Below, piece by piece: positions 60,748 through 64,000 of a DNA stretch of 64,000 nt. A model generated the notes under the pieces. That model was not told the DNA's origin and ran no database searches. It saw only the letters and a list, made by a program, of their open reading frames with translations. The position numbers and the translations under genes are program-made. Positions within the stretch are counted from its first letter, which is position 1. Each line of letters opens with the position of its first letter. The DNA is taken from NCBI GenBank assembly GCA_033558025.1, contig JAUCEF010000002.1:1550001-1614000 (forward strand). The letters are read 5' to 3'. The stretch is from Phytophthora sp. 'mugwort'. Lineage: Eukaryota; Oomycota; Peronosporomycetes; Peronosporales; Peronosporaceae.

Positions 60748-61289
60748 TGCAGCGGGGATGCGTAGCGTAGTGCGTCAGAGAAAGACGTATGACATTAGGG
60801 GTTAGGATAACCACAGCTAAGACTCAGTCTTAGAGTCTTAGCTGTGATTATGCTAACCCCTAATGTCTCCGCAGAGGCTTAGATCCCTCTAGTTATACCA
60901 CTAGAGACTCAAAGAGTCAGTATTCCTAAACCTAGGATGTTACTCTCTTTGATGCTAAACTGAACTGTTATTTGTTTGCTTATCTGCGGCAAAGCCGCCT
61001 GCGTGTAAATGTATGACTCTAACTATCTCAGTATTCCTAAATCTAGGACGATACTCTCTTTGATGCTAAGGCTGACCTGTTATTTGTTTTGCTTATCTGC
61101 GGCAAAGTCGCCTGTGTATATGTATGACTCTAATTATATACCATAGTTGGACCTAGTCAAATGCATATCGAGTGGTCCTGTGGCCAGGTACGGAAATCCT
61201 GTTAATCCAAGTGGTACCAAGTACCACTTGCTGCAAGGTGACACGTAACATGTCTACACTTCGTGCCACCTTCGTGTAACACTGTTACA
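60748..61289 (-). repeat. Hybrid 5' LTR of gypsy-2R
   Basis: 542 bases long against 429 in the left copy. Bases 60748-61026 match the left copy. Bases 61027-61289 come from a divergent LTR and repeat a roughly 110-base piece: the block starting CAGTATTCCTAAA occurs at 60918 and again at 61029, with about 85% identity over the repeat. The outer end TGTTACA abuts the target duplication. Confidence 0.85.
60791..60867. repeat. 35-base-arm hairpin in 5' LTR, right copy
   Basis: Exact reverse complement of 41286-41362. Confidence 0.9.
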
Positions 61290-61294
61290 TGATT
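61290..61294. repeat. Target duplication TGATT, right of gypsy-2R
   Basis: Matches 53443-53447. Removing the element and one copy rejoins the copia Ser/Asp-rich linker with one nearby frame change. Confidence 0.85.
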
Positions 61295-63178
61295 TCAGTG
61301 GGAGTCTTAAAGTGAAACGATAGTGGTGATGGCAGTGGGAAGTCTGCTACAGGTTCTTCCCAGCATGGTGCAGTCGGAGGTTTCGGTGATAATTCTCGTG
61401 GTGATTCTGGTGAAGATTCTACGGATAATTCTCCAAGCAATACTGGCGAAACCCATGGGGAGTACCACACAGAGTGTGTCGACGGCGAGCTCGATAACGG
61501 CAACGTCAACGCTATCAGCATCACCATCTGCAACACATCGTGCATAACGTGATTTTTTTTTTTACACAAACTCGAGCCCCACCACAACTCACGCGATAAT
61601 CTGCGCGAGCTCGACATCTTAATTTGCGGTACGACCCATCGACATGGGTAATGACTTTCACATTGATGGCGTGTATGCTCATTGGCGTTCTCAGTGAGTT
61701 AGTAAATTTTATAACGGTACGGCAAGCAGTGATATCGGAGCACTTACGGAGTGGAAAGATGGGATGGATGTAGAGGTGACGCCAGCCTGATGAAAACCTC
61801 ACCGTGCCTCGGCCAAAGTCGACCAAGAGCAAGCGGATCAACGTTATCACATCTGTTTGGGTCCTGGTTGTGAAACGAGACGGGAAAGGTGTGATACACA
61901 GATTTAAGACTCAGCTTGCTGTTCGTGGATTTCTCCAGAAGTTCGGGATTGACTACTTGACGACGTACTCACCAATTGTCATATTGAGTCGGTGCGACTA
62001 GTGATGATACTCGCGCTGATACAAGGACTTGACTGCCGACACATCGATTTCGTCACGGCCTTCTTGACGGTAATCTGGCCGACGTCGACATCTACATGGA
62101 GCAGCCGCAGAGTTATCACGACGGGATCAATAGAGTATTTCATTTAATAATAGGCCTATATGGTTTGAATCAGGCCTCCAAGATCTGGAACGATACGCTG
62201 CATGCATATTCGGTGGAGATTCAATTTGTGCAGTGTGTTTTTGACGCTGGATTTTACTACCGGAAGGAAGCACGCAATATGGTCTATCTGACGGTGTATG
62301 TTGATGACATAAGGACCTGGCCGTGTCAAATACCTTCTCGACATTTCCCGGCCTGGCGTCATTCTGTATCTCTCACAGACTGCGTATGTATAGCGGATGA
62401 TTTCCCGTTTCCGCATGGAGAACGCAAAAACAGTGCGCTTCCCACAGATGCACAACACGCGCATGCCTCCAATTGAAAAGGGCAAGACCGAAGTCAATGA
62501 TGAAATCGCGGACATATCGTGAATAGTCGACTATTTGCAGTATCTTGTGGCGTGCACGTGGCCGGACATGGCCAGTGTCGTAAGGTGTCTTTGAAAATAC
62601 AATGGATCGTACACCTGTGATCGGCACGAGGAACGTTGGGCTAGTGTATCGCCCAACGGACACCTTCCCGCTGCTGACAGCTTTTGCAGATGCTGGCAAC
62701 GCTATGTGTGCATAATCAAGTCGCTCCAACACGGTTTGGTGTTAACGCTCAATGGGTGCTCGTGGATTCGGAAAAGTAAACAACAAGACCGAGTCGCAAC
62801 GACTACCTGTGCATTTGAACTCGTCACGGCATCTGACTGTGTTGATTGTTTGGTTTGGTCAAGACAGCTTTTGGAGGAACGCTTTGCAAAGACGTAAAAG
62901 TCCGCGGTTTGCTGCGACAACCAGTGCACCCTACAAGCGATCGCCAACAGAGGAAACAGCAAGAAAGTTCAGCGATTTGTCAAGGAGGCTCGTATGATCG
63001 CTGAGTGGGTTGATGACGGCGCCGTGGAGATGAAGTACGACGACATGATGACAACCGAGAACGTGGCCGATAGCTTCACCAAAAGCGCTGGAGCCACAGC
63101 GTTTCGAGCATTTTCGCGACAAGCTCAGCATGGAAGATGTTGTGACTGCATGGAGTGATGCGCAGAAGAGTGGTTAAG
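61295..63178 (+). pseudogene. Ty1/copia RT and RNase H part (3' side of split element)
   Basis: After a Ser/Gly/Asp-rich linker (61325-61545) the plus strand shows copia RT: VITSVWVLVVKRDGKGVIHRFK near 61835, DFVTAFL near 62050, VYLTVYVDDIR near 62285 (the catalytic YVDD box) and GLYGLNQASKIWN near 62155. The RNase H part has GCSWIRKSKQQDRVAT near 62755 and a decayed end (VKEARMIAEWVDDGAVEMKY near 62970). Several frame changes make it inactive. It continues the integrase part ending at 53447, so gypsy-2R interrupted one copia element. Confidence 0.8.
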
Positions 63179-64000
63179 ATTTGCTGTCCGGGGTAGCAGG
63201 TGATAGTGGTACCGTCTCAATTTCCTGGGACGACAAGCACGGACACACATGTGACAATGGACGTGGTTTATTGGTAAGCTGCTGCGGCGATTACTCGGAG
63301 ATTGATGTACCTCATAGTAGACAGCACGATAACAGACGGAGTGTCGTGACCGGTTTGTCTTGTGATGCGAGTGCGGCTACAAAGCTTTGAGGCGGCTTCT
63401 GGGACGTTTTCGCGGCAATGTGGCAGTGAAAGAATAAGTTTGCGTTCACGTGAACTAGTATGTGTGAGTACTGCAGCACTCGCTGCTGATAAAGTACATC
63501 ATTGTGGGTGCCGAGGCGTTCGCGCTGGTAAATCACACCACGGATACAGGCCTGGATAGGGTTTGTGGTTCGTTCAACGAAACTTGCAGACCTCTGTGGT
63601 TGCGGCGGTTTGACTGCTGGCCTGCGGCGACGTTCATGGATTTGCAACGTGCATTCGTGTGGGCTCCCTGAAGTGGGAGGATGCGATTCTCTGACTCGGT
63701 GGCTACCTTTTTAATTGTTGGTCATTGTTCTCTACACTCGGTCTACACTTGATGACACTGTGTTCAGCTGTATTGGACACCACGTTGTCAGTGGCCTCTA
63801 CGGTACGTTGAAGCTGGTTCGGCAATGCCACTTGCAAGAACATGCTTTGTGGCGGTAGGGCTATTCGGGGGTTTTGTAGCCAGAGGCTTTCCTCCCTTTT
63901 TCACAGACACAGAATATGAATCACTTTGCAACTTGCTTACTTTCGTACACACACTTCTTCGTTTCTGTCCTTGCAGTTCTCGATACGCTCATTCCTCAAG
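63179..64000. other. Downstream of copia, no gene recognised
   Basis: It may contain the copia 3' untranslated region and LTR, but no matching LTR is visible near 52.0-52.6 kb to prove it. A 111-codon minus ORF (63647-63312) has no motif. Confidence 0.4.

Larger units (their letters stand above)
53449..61026. repeat. Right arm of 7.6-kb near-perfect inverted repeat
   Basis: Reverse complement of 41127-48705. Identity stops abruptly at 61026/41127 inside the outer LTRs and at the 3' LTR ends on the inner side; the 4.7-kb spacer is unrelated on its two sides. Confidence 0.9.
53448..61289 (-). mobile_element. Ty3/gypsy element, family 2, right copy (gypsy-2R)
   Basis: A 7.8-kb element in minus orientation with an inner 3' LTR (53448-53835), an outer 5' LTR (60748-61289) and a perfect 5-base target duplication. 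It sits in the acidic linker between integrase and reverse transcriptase of a copia element. Domain order mirrors the left copy: gag 60631-59688, protease 59823-58999, RT 58253-57541, RNase H 57522-56994, integrase 56664-56046, tail 55906-55715, antisense ORFs 53963-55943 on the plus strand. Confidence 0.92.

Noticed and set aside
40977..61289. Inverted structure as a composite DNA transposon
   Set aside because: Each arm is a complete gypsy element with its own LTR edges and target site; the spacer holds unrelated split elements and no transposase acting on the arm ends.
1..64000. CRISPR array, tRNA or rRNA genes
   Set aside because: No regularly spaced repeats and no cloverleaf or rRNA-like conserved block noticed; the setting is eukaryotic.

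Overview
The window looks like a repeat-rich stretch of an oomycete (stramenopile) nuclear chromosome, probably Peronosporales. Reasons: compact genes with short GT-AG introns of 64-86 bases; a mobile-element mix typical of oomycete genomes (Ty3/gypsy, Ty1/copia, RNase H-bearing LINE, hAT, PIF/Harbinger, pogo/Tigger, Tc1, Crypton-like); and host genes (RCC1 fusions, tetraspanin, a membrane-anchored GH16-like enzyme, an SCP2-like protein) that fit that group. The species cannot be named from the sequence alone.

Layout. 1-3502 holds no gene I can support. 3503-12497 is a tight block of three plus-strand genes that I rebuilt by splicing: a 1623-residue protein with a CLU/TIF31-like body and a C-terminal RCC1 propeller, a 340-residue tetraspanin, and a 658-residue RCC1 protein ending in a cysteine-rich, UBR-box-like finger. 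12917-19280 is a full-length but decayed minus-strand gypsy element with 200-base LTRs. 19390-29498 is a graveyard of Tc1, LINE, pogo-like and Crypton-like remains. 29499-31025 is a three-exon type II membrane protein with a GH16-like domain. 31230-34153 holds a second LINE tail and a hAT element with perfect 8-base target duplications. 37035-37961 is a three-exon SCP2-like gene on the minus strand. 38645-40788 is a PIF/Harbinger transposase remnant facing a probable accessory ORF.

40831-63178 is the most unusual part. Two copies of one gypsy family stand in inverted orientation, 4.7 kb apart. The left copy (40977-48705, plus) split a pogo/Tigger transposase gene, and the right copy (53448-61289, minus) split a Ty1/copia element and is flanked by the 5-base duplication TGATT. 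Over about 7.6 kb (41127-48705 against 53449-61026) the copies differ by only about ten small changes that I could see. They share frameshifts, stops and the same roughly 9% divergence between 5' and 3' LTRs. Retrotransposition resets LTRs to identity, so this pattern points to DNA-level homogenisation (gene conversion between inverted copies), with a visible hybrid junction in the right outer LTR. A palindromic assembly error is the main alternative.

Both gypsy families carry an antisense ORF between pol and the 3' LTR. In the palindromic family it is a proline/serine-rich and basic ORF set interrupted at a 17-C tract. In the other family it is a short ORF with a Cys box and a His box resembling cysteine-peptidase motifs. 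These antisense ORFs are the best candidates for undescribed biology here, besides the CLU-RCC1 fusion.
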